NCBI RefSeq assembly: GCF_040239565.1
Contig: NZ_JBEHWS010000004.1
Location: forward strand, 186,001-250,000
Direction of reading: 5' to 3'
DNA: 64,000 nt
Source of the DNA: Fulvimarina sp040239565
GTDB lineage: Bacteria; Pseudomonadota; Alphaproteobacteria; Rhizobiales; Rhizobiaceae
A program made the translations under genes and the position numbers. Numbering within the stretch: the stretch's first letter is position 1; each line of letters begins with the position of its first letter. The notes beneath the pieces are model-generated. The model ran no database searches, was not told the DNA's origin, and was given only the letters and a program-made list of their open reading frames with translations. Positions 25,918 through 34,022 of this stretch are shown piece after piece.

Positions 25918-26865
25918 TCAGGCGTCTGACCGCCTCTCCCGCATGGGCGCGCCGCCTTGCGTACTCGCTCCCCGGCGGCGACGGCTTTCCGCCCTCGCCT
26001 GCCGGAAAAGCGTAATTGTGTAGAGGATCAGAGCCGCCCAGATGAAGGCGAAGGCGACCAGCTGCCAGAGGCTGAAGGGTTCGTCGAACAGGAAGACGGC
26101 GGTGAGGAAGAGCAGCGTCGGCACCGTGTATTGCAGGACGCCGATGGTGGCGAAGTGCAGGAGGCGAGCGCCGGCCGCGAAGAGGATCAGTGGCACGGCG
26201 GTGATGATCCCGGCAAGGACAAGCAGAATTGTTTCCGTCGGGTCGCCACCGAAATGAAGCTCCGGCACAAGAAACAATGCGGCAATCGCTACCGGTGTCA
26301 GGATCGCGACTTCGAGGAAGAAGCCCTCCGTTGCATCGACCTTCACCGTTTTTCGTAAAAGGCCGTAAGTGCCGAACGAGCACGCAAGAACGAGCGCGAT
26401 CCAGGGCAGCCCGCCGGCCTTGAAGGTCATGATCGCCACGCCGACGATTGCGAGACCGATCGCGACACCTTGCAGCCTGGTCGGCCGCTCCCTGAGAACG
26501 ATCGCGCCAAGCGCGACGTTGATCAGCGGGTTGATGTAATAGCCGAGAGCCGCATCGATCGCCTGGTTCGAGATGATCGCATAGACGTAAACACCCCAGT
26601 TCACCGAAATCAGTGTCGCCGTCGTTGCCGCCAGAGCGAAGGTCTTCAGATCCCCGAGATAGCCGATCGTAGGCTTGAGGCGGCCTTGATAGACCAAGAG
26701 GAGCGCGGCGAAGGGTACAGCCCACAGGATGCGGTGCGCCACGATCTCGAAGGGCGAAACGTGGTTCAGGGTCTTCATGTAGAGCGGAAGGACGAGTCCC
26801 CAGATGGCGTAGGCACCGAGGGCGAGGAAGAGCCCGCGGCGCATATCGGTCTCGGTGTCTTGCAT
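25918..26865 (-). CDS. rarD: RarD-type EamA transporter
   Basis: A 315-residue inner membrane protein of the drug/metabolite superfamily with ten predicted segments in two EamA repeats. RRGLFLALGAYAIWGLVLPL, then VSPFEIVAHRILWAVPFA at the N-terminus, and PTLLFLTAVFLFDEPFSLWQ near the end are RarD hallmarks. The substrate is unsettled; chloramphenicol resistance was reported for some relatives. The tail after the last segment is Arg-rich. Convergent with the GNAT-nitrilase gene. Confidence 0.93.
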   Translation of the reverse strand: MQDTETDMRRGLFLALGAYAIWGLVLPLYMKTLNHVSPFEIVAHRILWAVPFAALLLVYQGRLKPTIGYLGDLKTFALAATTATLISVNWGVYVYAIISNQAIDAALGYYINPLINVALGAIVLRERPTRLQGVAIGLAIVGVAIMTFKAGGLPWIALVLACSFGTYGLLRKTVKVDATEGFFLEVAILTPVAIAALFLVPELHFGGDPTETILLVLAGIITAVPLILFAAGARLLHFATIGVLQYTVPTLLFLTAVFLFDEPFSLWQLVAFAFIWAALILYTITLFRQARAESRRRRGASTQGGAPMRERRSDA

Positions 26866-26978
26866 CGGATCGGCCTTATCGGAAATCGTAAGTTCGACGG
26901 AGCCTTATCAGCCGGAACGAGGTCGCGCGCCTCGGTTTTGGTGATCGGTGCGATCACATAAAGTGATGATTCCGGCCC

Positions 26979-27449
26979 TCAGGCAGAATCCTTCTCATTT
27001 TCGTAATCCGGCTGGTCCGGGTGCTGGTAGGAAACGATTTCCGCCAGAAACGGCTGGTTTTCCGCGTCCTCGTCCGTCCGGCTTTCGGGCAGCGTCCCAA
27101 GGGTCGAGACGAAGTCGCATCGCGCTTCCACACCATGCTGCTTAAGGGGCGGAAGGGATGCCGGATCATCGAATGCACCGATGGTCAGGAATACACCGTC
27201 CGGAGCTTCGTAGCTCAGCGGCGTCCCGCAATCGGGGCAAAAGCCGCGCCGAGCGATGTTGGACGATGCGAAACGCTTCGGCTCGGCCTTCGTCCATCTC
27301 AGGCCGCCGGCATCCACACGCACCAGAGCAGCGAAAATGTTTCCAACGGCCTTCTGACACATACGACAATGACAAATATGGGCGCTCGATGGATCAGGCT
27401 CGCACCTAAATCGCACCGCGCCGCATTGGCACCCGCCGCTCATTTTCAT
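26979..27449 (-). CDS. GFA family (CENP-V/Gfa-like) zinc protein
   Basis: A 156-residue protein with the zinc pattern of the glutathione-dependent formaldehyde-activating family: CQCGAVRF, CHCRMCQKAVG and FCPDCG. Most members outside true Gfa have no proven reaction; binding or processing of glutathione adducts is presumed. The ATG at 27449 starts MKMSGGCQC, which fits the family; upstream codons in frame lack one. The C-terminus is acidic. It is 46 bases downstream of pip on the same strand and may share its transcript. Confidence 0.88.
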   Translation of the reverse strand: MKMSGGCQCGAVRFRCEPDPSSAHICHCRMCQKAVGNIFAALVRVDAGGLRWTKAEPKRFASSNIARRGFCPDCGTPLSYEAPDGVFLTIGAFDDPASLPPLKQHGVEARCDFVSTLGTLPESRTDEDAENQPFLAEIVSYQHPDQPDYENEKDSA

Positions 27450-27495
27450 GGTTTTACATCCAGAGACATCAGAGGAGGGACTGGATTGTATCGGC

Positions 27496-28458
27496 TCAGG
27501 AAGCCGCTGCAAACCGGTCCGAGGCAGCCAGCAGTTCCTGTAGTATTCCGGGTTCGGCGAAAGCGTGCCCCGCGCCTTCCACCATCCGATAATCGGCCCG
27601 CGTCCAGACCTCGGCCAGCTGCCATGAGGTGATTGCGGGGGTCACGACATCGTAGCGACCCTGCACAATGACGCCGGGTATTTTCGATAGCCGCACCGCG
27701 TCTCGAATCAGCTGGCCCTCTTCCAACCAGAGGCCATGGTAGAAATAGTGATTCTCGATGCGCGCGAAGGCGATCGTGGCGTCCGAAACGGAAGGTGTGC
27801 TGCGCGGCACCGCACCGGAGCGCATCATCACAGTTGCCGACTCCCATTGCGTCCAGCTCGCGGCTGCCGCCGCGCGGACCGACCGATCGGGGTCCGTGAG
27901 CCGCCGCCGGTAGGCACCGATGATATCGTCCTGCTCAGATTGCGGCACCTGAGCAACGAAACTCTCCCACTGATCCGGGAACAAGCGGTTGGCGCCCGTC
28001 TCGTAGAACCAGGCAAGTTCGGATGGACGCCCTGAGAAGACGCCCCGCAGAATCATGGCCGAAACCGTCTCAGGGTATCTTTCCGCATAGGCGAGTGCCA
28101 GCGTCGCGCCCCAGGAACCGCCGAACAGCACCCAGCGCTCGATACCGAGTTTCTTGCGCAGCAGTGCAAGGTCCTCGACAAGGTGCCATGTCGTGTTGGC
28201 CTCGAGCTCGCCGAGCGGCGAGGACCGGCCGCAACCGCGCTGGTCTAGGAGGATGATACGGTAGCGAGCCGGGTCGAAGAGCCTGCGATGCTGCGTAGAG
28301 GAACCGCTGCCCGGTCCGCCATGCAGGAAGACGATCGGCTTTCCGTCCGGATTGCCGCAGAGCTCGTAGTAGATCTCATGGCCATCACCCACTGCAAGCC
28401 GGCCCGTCTCATACGGGTCGATTGCCGGATATGCCTTGCGCTGCGTGTGTGAATCCAT
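27496..28458 (-). CDS. pip: Proline iminopeptidase
   Basis: A 320-residue alpha/beta hydrolase of family S33 that releases N-terminal proline from peptides. FLHGGPGSGSS forms the oxyanion segment, GGSWGATLALAYAERYPE holds the nucleophile Ser, QGRYDVVTP the Asp and GAGHAF the His. Length is normal. It begins a minus-strand pair with the GFA gene and is followed upstream by a 220-base gap from cysS. Confidence 0.95.
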   Translation of the reverse strand: MDSHTQRKAYPAIDPYETGRLAVGDGHEIYYELCGNPDGKPIVFLHGGPGSGSSTQHRRLFDPARYRIILLDQRGCGRSSPLGELEANTTWHLVEDLALLRKKLGIERWVLFGGSWGATLALAYAERYPETVSAMILRGVFSGRPSELAWFYETGANRLFPDQWESFVAQVPQSEQDDIIGAYRRRLTDPDRSVRAAAAASWTQWESATVMMRSGAVPRSTPSVSDATIAFARIENHYFYHGLWLEEGQLIRDAVRLSKIPGVIVQGRYDVVTPAITSWQLAEVWTRADYRMVEGAGHAFAEPGILQELLAASDRFAAAS

Positions 28459-28678
28459 GAAGCGTCAGATCGTGTCAGTGTTGATCGGCCGGGTCCCTTT
28501 GCGCGCCTCCGTCACCTTCATAACCAAAGGTCGGCTATCTGCATGAAACTTCAAGCGTTCTCGATTGGCCTCAAGCGCATTTTATCTGTAGCCCGGACTT
28601 TAGGCCGGGATGGCTATACATTTACGCCGTAGAACACGCCTTGGATGCACGCCTTGCCTTCAACGATGGACCGGAAAA

Positions 28679-30121
28679 TCAGCGCTTGAGCTCCCAGGTG
28701 GTGACCCGCTCTCCGGTTTCCGGGTCTTTGCCGTCCTTCAGCTGGATGCCCTGCTCCAACAACTCGTCGCGAATGCGATCGGCGTTGGACCAGTTCTTGT
28801 CGCGGATGAAGGCAAGGCGTTCCTCGATCAGCTTTTTCTGAACATCCGTGAGCGACTGTGATGCCACGGACAGATCAATACCAATCAAACGAAGGAAGTC
28901 TCCGGCCGCTCTCCGATCGTTCCCACTGTCTCGAAGATGTTCGTTCAACGCGGCCATTGCCGCCGAGATGTTGAGATCGTCCCAGAGCGCGGTCTCGACT
29001 GACTGCGGCAGCATCCCCTCATCTTCAACGGAACTAGCTTCGCTTGCTATCCGACGAAGAGAAGAAAGACGTGCCTCCGCCTCCTCAAGCCGCTTCACCG
29101 AAAAATCGATCGGCTCCCGATAATGGGTCATCAGCATTGCAAGGCGTAGGACTTCGCCGGGCCATTTGCGTCCGCCGAATTTCTCGGTGTGCAGGAGGTC
29201 GTGGATCGTGATGAAGTTGCCCTCCGATTTGGACATCTTCCTCCCTTCGACCTGCACATAGCCGTTGTGCATCCAGACCTCGGCCATCTTCTCCGAGCCA
29301 CGGGCGCAGCGGGACTGGGCGATCTCGTTCTCGTGGTGCGGGAAGATGAGGTCGAGGCCGCCGCCGTGGATATCGAAGGTCCGGCCGAGATGGGCCTCGC
29401 TCATCACAGAGCATTCGATATGCCAGCCAGGCCTGCCCCTTCCCCAAGGCGAGTCCCAGCCGGGCTCATTTTCGTCCGACAGCTTCCAGAGCACGAAATC
29501 GCCCGGATTGCGCTTGTGGCTTTCCACGGCGACACGCGCGCCCGCCTGCTGCTCGTCGAGCTTGCGCTTCGACAGACTGCCATAGTCGGGCATGGAGGTG
29601 ACATCGAACAGCACTTCGCCACCCGCCTCATAGGCATGGCCCTTTTTGATCAGCGTCTTGATCATCGAGACCATGTCGTGACCGTCCGCATGGTCCGAAA
29701 CGAAGTCGGTCGCCCGTGGTTCGACCGTCGGCGGCAGGCAACCGAGCGCCGCGATGTCGGCGTGAAACTGCTCCGTCGTCCGCGTGGTCACGCGTTTAAT
29801 CGCCTCGTTGAGCGGCATGTTCGGGAAGTCACGCGCAGCACGCGCGTTGATCTTGTCGTCGACGTCGGTGATGTTCCGCGCGTAGACGACGTGATCCTCC
29901 CCGTAGAGGTGCCGCAGCAGCCGAAAAAGCACATCAAACACGATGATCGGACGCGCATTGCCGATATGGGCGTAATCGTAGACGGTCGGCCCGCAGACAT
30001 ACATGCGAACCCGCTTATCGGCCTCTGGAATCGTATCTTCACGCCAGTCGCGCGGAGAAAAATCTTCTTTCTGCCGCGTCATCGTATTGGTCAGTCGGAG
30101 ACCGCGAAAGCCTTCGCTCAT
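28679..30121 (-). CDS. cysS: Cysteinyl-tRNA synthetase
   Basis: A 480-residue class I synthetase that charges tRNA(Cys). MYVCGPTVYDYAHIGNARP carries a zinc Cys and the HIGH motif; the KMSKS motif is in GRKMSKSEGNFITIHDLL; further zinc ligands lie in WHIECSVMSEAHLG and PHHENEIAQS. The C-terminal anticodon region is present. The ATG at 30121 gives MSEGFRGLRLTNTMTRQKE, somewhat longer at the N-terminus than the enterobacterial enzyme. It appears monocistronic. Confidence 0.97.
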   Translation of the reverse strand: MSEGFRGLRLTNTMTRQKEDFSPRDWREDTIPEADKRVRMYVCGPTVYDYAHIGNARPIIVFDVLFRLLRHLYGEDHVVYARNITDVDDKINARAARDFPNMPLNEAIKRVTTRTTEQFHADIAALGCLPPTVEPRATDFVSDHADGHDMVSMIKTLIKKGHAYEAGGEVLFDVTSMPDYGSLSKRKLDEQQAGARVAVESHKRNPGDFVLWKLSDENEPGWDSPWGRGRPGWHIECSVMSEAHLGRTFDIHGGGLDLIFPHHENEIAQSRCARGSEKMAEVWMHNGYVQVEGRKMSKSEGNFITIHDLLHTEKFGGRKWPGEVLRLAMLMTHYREPIDFSVKRLEEAEARLSSLRRIASEASSVEDEGMLPQSVETALWDDLNISAAMAALNEHLRDSGNDRRAAGDFLRLIGIDLSVASQSLTDVQKKLIEERLAFIRDKNWSNADRIRDELLEQGIQLKDGKDPETGERVTTWELKR

Positions 30122-30421
30122 TGGCCTTTATCCCGTGAAACATGCTTGCCGGATTGGATCGGGATTTGGGTAAGCGCAAACGGCGCCGATTTCAAACGCC
30201 GATCGCGTGGAACCTCGTATGAGAGAGATTGTTCGTCGGGCAGGAGAGAACGCCGCTGTCGTTAACCAAACGGTTACCCTAATAGCGGGCGCCGTGGCTC
30301 TATTGCCACGCCACTGGCCCATCACCTGTCATCGAACAGGTATTCCTATCGGGTAGGAAGGTTTTGCCCTCAAAGCGTCTCATTTTGGGAGCGGCTAAAC
30401 AGGGCACCGAAACAAGCAGGC

Positions 30422-30613
30422 ATGAAGGCCATGAAGAAGATCGAGATCCAGTTCCGTTCGCGGCGCGAGCGCGAACGCGAAATTCACCTGGAAAACAACT
30501 ACCGCCAGCTCGGCAATCCCGGGCTTCTCACGGCGGCCCGGTATTGCGGCACGGGCCGCGAATCGGCGATCCAGACCAAGGTTCAACCCGTCCAACTGAT
30601 GGCCGGCGAGTGA
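30422..30613 (+). CDS. Small basic hypothetical protein, 63 residues
   Basis: It begins MKAMKKIEIQFRSRRERERE and continues with HLENNYRQLGNPGLLTAARY, so the first half is a strongly charged helix. ATG at 30422 or 30431 is possible. A good hairpin follows within 10 bases of the stop, which supports a real transcript. I recognise no family; a nucleic-acid-binding role would be a guess from charge alone. Confidence 0.55.
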   Translation: MKAMKKIEIQFRSRREREREIHLENNYRQLGNPGLLTAARYCGTGRESAIQTKVQPVQLMAGE

Positions 30614-30621
30614 CAGCTTTC

Positions 30622-30658
30622 GAGCGGGGCTGACAGCAAGCGGCGGAAAGCCCCGCTC
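30622..30658. terminator. Hairpin between convergent small gene and SRAP gene
   Basis: Perfect ten-base arms GAGCGGGGCT and AGCCCCGCTC with a 17-base loop. The T-tract is weak on the plus strand. It probably ends the small upstream gene and may also serve the SRAP gene. Confidence 0.6.
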
Positions 30659-30696
30659 TTCATATTCTGCGCGTCGGATATTGGAGGCGTCGCGGT

Positions 30697-31473
30697 CTAG
30701 ATCAATTTCAGCTGTGCCCCGCCATCTCCGCCATCGGCGGACGCTTCTTTTTTCTTTCTATCCTGTGTGTCGTCTATGGGCTTTTCGATCGGTTCTTGAA
30801 TCGCTGGATTCGAATTGGCGACCTTGTTGACCGCCGTTCCGATCGGCACGATCTCGAAGTCTTGTACGATCGAGCTGGCGATCAGATCGGCCACGTCCGA
30901 CGAGTCGTACTCCCGACAATTCAACCATCTCTCGAATTCGCCCTCCTCCAGCGCGACTGGCATCCGGTCGTGAACCTCTTTTGGCGGGCCGGCTGCGGCT
31001 GAGGTTACGATCGCAGCTGTATCGATCTCACCGCCGTCCGGATCGATTGCGGTCTCCATGAGTCCGGCGAAGGCAAATGGCCTGCCGCTCTTCGGACGAA
31101 ACAGGAATGGCTGGGACAGCCGGCTGTCCGTGCTGCGCCACTCGTAAAATTCGGTCGCGGGGATCAGGCATCGCCGATACTTCATGGCGGCCCGGAAAGA
31201 GTTCTTTGTCGCCGCCGTCTCACCGCGGGCATTGATCAGCAACGGGAATTTCGAAGTATCCTTCACCCAGGACGGGACCAAACCCCATCGCACAAGCTGA
31301 GCGGAGCGGTTCGCCCGGTTGGCATCGGGCCTATCCTCGCGCCCGCCGATCGCGATGACGATGGGCTGCGTCGGCGCGATATTGTAGCGTGGCGGGAAAT
31401 GGTCGATCTCTTCGAGCGACAGAAATTCCGCGACAATTTCGGGTGAAGCATGAAGGGCAAAGCGTCCGCACAT
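30697..31473 (-). CDS. SOS response-associated peptidase (SRAP, YedK/HMCES family)
   Basis: A 258-residue protein that caps abasic sites in single-stranded DNA through a covalent bond to its Cys2. The start MCGRFAL places Cys2 directly after the initiator Met, which fixes ATG 31473; the longer frame to 31527 would bury it. Other active-site parts are PRYNIAPTQ, INARGETAATK (Asn), IPATEFYEWR (Glu) and HDRMPVAL (His). The C-terminus has a charged tail. It is divergent from a NUDIX gene with 80 bases between. The N-terminal Met must be removed for activity, as known for the family. Confidence 0.95.
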   Translation of the reverse strand: MCGRFALHASPEIVAEFLSLEEIDHFPPRYNIAPTQPIVIAIGGREDRPDANRANRSAQLVRWGLVPSWVKDTSKFPLLINARGETAATKNSFRAAMKYRRCLIPATEFYEWRSTDSRLSQPFLFRPKSGRPFAFAGLMETAIDPDGGEIDTAAIVTSAAAGPPKEVHDRMPVALEEGEFERWLNCREYDSSDVADLIASSIVQDFEIVPIGTAVNKVANSNPAIQEPIEKPIDDTQDRKKKEASADGGDGGAQLKLI

Positions 31474-31553
31474 TCCATGAGGGAACAGCGGCTGCAGGAT
31501 GCCGTCAAGCAGATTATCCCAGAACACAGCTTGCGCATGCTGGAGTCCGGATA

Positions 31554-32006
31554 TTGAACCAACATCCCCAGATCGCCGTCTCCGCCGCTCTCTTCCGAGG
31601 CGATGATCTTCTCCTGATCGAACGGCAGAAGGGCCAGACGCTGGAAGGCCTGCTGTCCTTTCCTGGCGGTCGCGTCGGCTTCGGCGAAACGCTGAAACAG
31701 GCAGTTGCCCGTGAAGTTTTGGAGGAAGTCGGACTCGATCTCGATGAGTCGGGCCTCGTTTTCGTGACGAATCATGAAGCGATCTATGATGATTTCCACT
31801 TCGTCATCGTCGTTTTCGCCGCCGAAATCGGCGTGGATTCGGAGCCCGTTGCCGGCAGCGACGCTGCTGCGGTTACGTTTATCCACAGAAATTTAGTTGA
31901 AGGCCTCGAAGAGAACGGACGGACGACGCCGAAACTCGCACCGATCTCCCAACAGGCTTCGAATTTGTTGCGGCAAAAGCACAGTTCTGTCGAAAATGCT
32001 TCCTAG
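31554..32006 (+). CDS. NUDIX hydrolase
   Basis: A 150-residue nucleoside-diphosphate-X hydrolase. The NUDIX box is complete: GGRVGFGETLKQAVAREVLE continuing into EVGLDL, with the metal-binding REVLEE. The start is set at TTG 31554 (GGAG nine bases before it, then NQHPQIAVSAALF); the frame is open upstream to a GTG at 31389, but that would overlap the divergent SRAP gene. The order NUDIX then TIGR02301 resembles that in other rhizobia. The substrate is not evident; ADP-ribose or oxidised nucleotides are family options. Confidence 0.88.
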   Translation: MNQHPQIAVSAALFRGDDLLLIERQKGQTLEGLLSFPGGRVGFGETLKQAVAREVLEEVGLDLDESGLVFVTNHEAIYDDFHFVIVVFAAEIGVDSEPVAGSDAAAVTFIHRNLVEGLEENGRTTPKLAPISQQASNLLRQKHSSVENAS

Positions 32007-32053
32007 TCGGGGGCCGTCTTGAAATCGCCGGACCGGGTCTCGACTGTTCGCCA

Positions 32054-32515
32054 ATGCACAAAATCTTAAGGTTCTCTCTTCCCTGGCTCCTGACCGCCGC
32101 TCTGCTGATCCTGATTCTGCCGATCGCGCCTGGCATCGCGCAGGAAGCGCCGCAGGAAGAGACGACCGAAGAAGGCGAAGCCGAGACACCTGACAATGCG
32201 GCTCGGCCAAGCGATGGTCCGTTCATCGAAGCAATGAGCCGGCTTTCCACCGTTCTCGGCTCGATGCACTTCCTTCGCGAGCTTTGCGGAGACGAGGAGA
32301 AGTCGATCTGGCGCGATGAGATGACCGCGCTGCTCCAGGCGCAGTCTCCCAACGATGCTGACCGTCGCCGGCTGATCGCGAGCTTCAACAGTGGGTATCG
32401 GGCCTACGAATCGACTTATCGCCACTGCACAGAGGCGGCGCGTGTCGCCCACAACCGCTACCAAAAAGAAGGTGCGAGCCTGTCGCGGGACATCCTCACT
32501 CGCTACGGGAATTAA
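32054..32515 (+). CDS. TIGR02301 family exported protein
   Basis: A 153-residue protein with a signal peptide (about 1-29, ending GIAQ), a short acidic linker rich in Glu and Thr (30-50) and the conserved domain with LSTVLGSMHFLRELCGDEEK and NSGYRAYESTYRHCTEAAR. TIGR02301 is a periplasmic family found in Hyphomicrobiales with no assigned role. Two Cys in the mature part may form a disulfide. It follows the NUDIX gene by 47 bases. Confidence 0.88.
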   Translation: MHKILRFSLPWLLTAALLILILPIAPGIAQEAPQEETTEEGEAETPDNAARPSDGPFIEAMSRLSTVLGSMHFLRELCGDEEKSIWRDEMTALLQAQSPNDADRRRLIASFNSGYRAYESTYRHCTEAARVAHNRYQKEGASLSRDILTRYGN

Positions 32516-32619
32516 TCAAACGTAAACGATCTTCGCACTGCACCCGCGACAATCGTCACGTTCGTGGTAATAAATCTTAAACGGATCGAACGATCCGAAA
32601 CGACAAAAGGGATGCCGTC

Positions 32620-32880
32620 ATGCTCGAACTGCCAAAATCCGAACTCGACGAGATCATCCAGGCCGAGAAGAAACAGGTCGCTCTCGAGTACCACAACGAG
32701 GCGTGGGCCGACGGCATCAGCGAAGGCATCGAATCGGAGATCCTTGCGGAAACGGCTCTTTCGACGGCGATGATCGAACTCGTGCGCCTCTATGGCGAAG
32801 CCCATGCCATCGAAATGCTGGACGATCTACGCCAGCGCGTCGAGTTCGGCGAGTTCCGGGCGAACCGGACCTTTCAGTAA
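32620..32880 (+). CDS. Hypothetical protein, 86 residues
   Basis: A soluble acidic helical protein: ELPKSELDEIIQAEKKQVAL, then a middle ILAETALSTAMIELVRLYGE and the end VEFGEFRANRTFQ. A good site (AAGGGA) precedes the ATG at 32620. No signal peptide or membrane segment. I do not recognise the family. The neighbours on both sides are exported proteins of unknown function on the same strand. Confidence 0.75.
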   Translation: MLELPKSELDEIIQAEKKQVALEYHNEAWADGISEGIESEILAETALSTAMIELVRLYGEAHAIEMLDDLRQRVEFGEFRANRTFQ

Positions 32881-32946
32881 AATTTTCATTCGACAGCCGT
32901 CCCACAAGGGTGGCAAACGAATCCTCAAAACCCGCCAAGGAAGACG

Positions 32947-33852
32947 ATGCCGCCTTCCATCAAAGCACTGCCCATTCTGGCGTTTTGCACGGGGCTCCTT
33001 GCCTCCGGGTCCGCTATAGCGCTGTCTCAAATCGTCGATGACGACGGGAACGCGACCGGCGAAATCCGCGATGGCATCGTCGCGGTGCCCTTACCGCCTC
33101 TTCCGGGAACCGAGGTAGGCGGCGAAGGAACGCCGGCCGTTGAAGAAGGCGAAACGCTCGATCCCGGCGAGTCGGGCGAAGATGATGTTCCCGCATCCGC
33201 TGATGAAACTGAAACACCTGCTATAGGTCCGGCCACGGACGAGACTCCTCCCACGGAAGAGCCGGAAGGCGAAGAGCCGGAATTACCTGTCGAGGAACCG
33301 GCTGCGGAGCCAGACGCGGATGCAAAAAGCTCTGAAGGCTCGCCATCGGCAGCCGCTGAAAAGGTCAAAGCGGAACCGCTGCCGGCTTCGCGCGTCAGTT
33401 ATGACGCCGAAAGCCTGCCGAGGCCGGTCCGAGATCTACGGGCAAGACTGATCGACATTTCCCGAGGCGGCGAGATCGAAAAGTTGAGGCCTTACATCGA
33501 GACCGGTGCGGAAGAGACGGTGCTTTCCTTCGGGGGCAGCGTCGAAGACCCGATCGAATTCCTCAAAGCATCGTCCGGCGACGAAGACGGCATCGAGATG
33601 CTGGCCATCCTTCTGGAGCTTTTGCAGGCCGGCCATGTGGTGCTTGAGCCCGACACAGAGAACGCGATTTATATCTGGCCCTACTTCGCGCAGGCGCGGC
33701 TCGATACGCTGACAAAGCCGCAGAAGGTGGAGCTTTTCGAGATCGTCACCGCAGGCGACTATCAGAACATGCTCGATTTCGGGGCCTATAATTTCTACCG
33801 GCTTGGAATCACGCCGGAAGGCAAGCTCGCATATTTCGTCGCCGGCGACTGA
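32947..33852 (+). CDS. Exported hypothetical protein with acidic Pro/Glu-rich linker
   Basis: The 301-residue protein has a signal peptide (about 1-27), then a low-complexity stretch (about 50-135) built of Glu, Pro, Thr and Asp, and a compact C-terminal domain (about 145-301) beginning ESLPRPVRDLRARLIDISRG. The end reads AYNFYRLGITPEGKLAYFVA. The domain looks globular and conserved in style; I recall similar proteins in rhizobia without a function. The linker could span the periplasm or peptidoglycan. Only one Cys is present, and it lies inside the signal peptide without a proper lipobox. Confidence 0.8.
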   Translation: MPPSIKALPILAFCTGLLASGSAIALSQIVDDDGNATGEIRDGIVAVPLPPLPGTEVGGEGTPAVEEGETLDPGESGEDDVPASADETETPAIGPATDETPPTEEPEGEEPELPVEEPAAEPDADAKSSEGSPSAAAEKVKAEPLPASRVSYDAESLPRPVRDLRARLIDISRGGEIEKLRPYIETGAEETVLSFGGSVEDPIEFLKASSGDEDGIEMLAILLELLQAGHVVLEPDTENAIYIWPYFAQARLDTLTKPQKVELFEIVTAGDYQNMLDFGAYNFYRLGITPEGKLAYFVAGD

Positions 33853-34022
33853 ACCGGCTCATCTAGGGCAGCGGCTTCCGTGCCTGCCCCCTCCGAACAA
33901 CGCTCACTGATGAGAGCGGAACCTGCCGTCGCTGCCAGGACGCGATCACTGTCTCGGCGAGACTTCCGACGTTTTTCAAAGCCCTTCTTCACGCCGCTGC
34001 ATAGCCATGGCAAAAGGCACCC

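Noticed and set aside
28592..28609. CCCGG..CCGGG hairpin near the cysS end
   Set aside because: No T-run on the minus strand and a short stem; not called as a terminator.
31879..31887. Second perfect TTATCCACA inside the NUDIX coding region
   Set aside because: Inside a coding sequence; about 0.5 perfect matches are expected by chance in the window.
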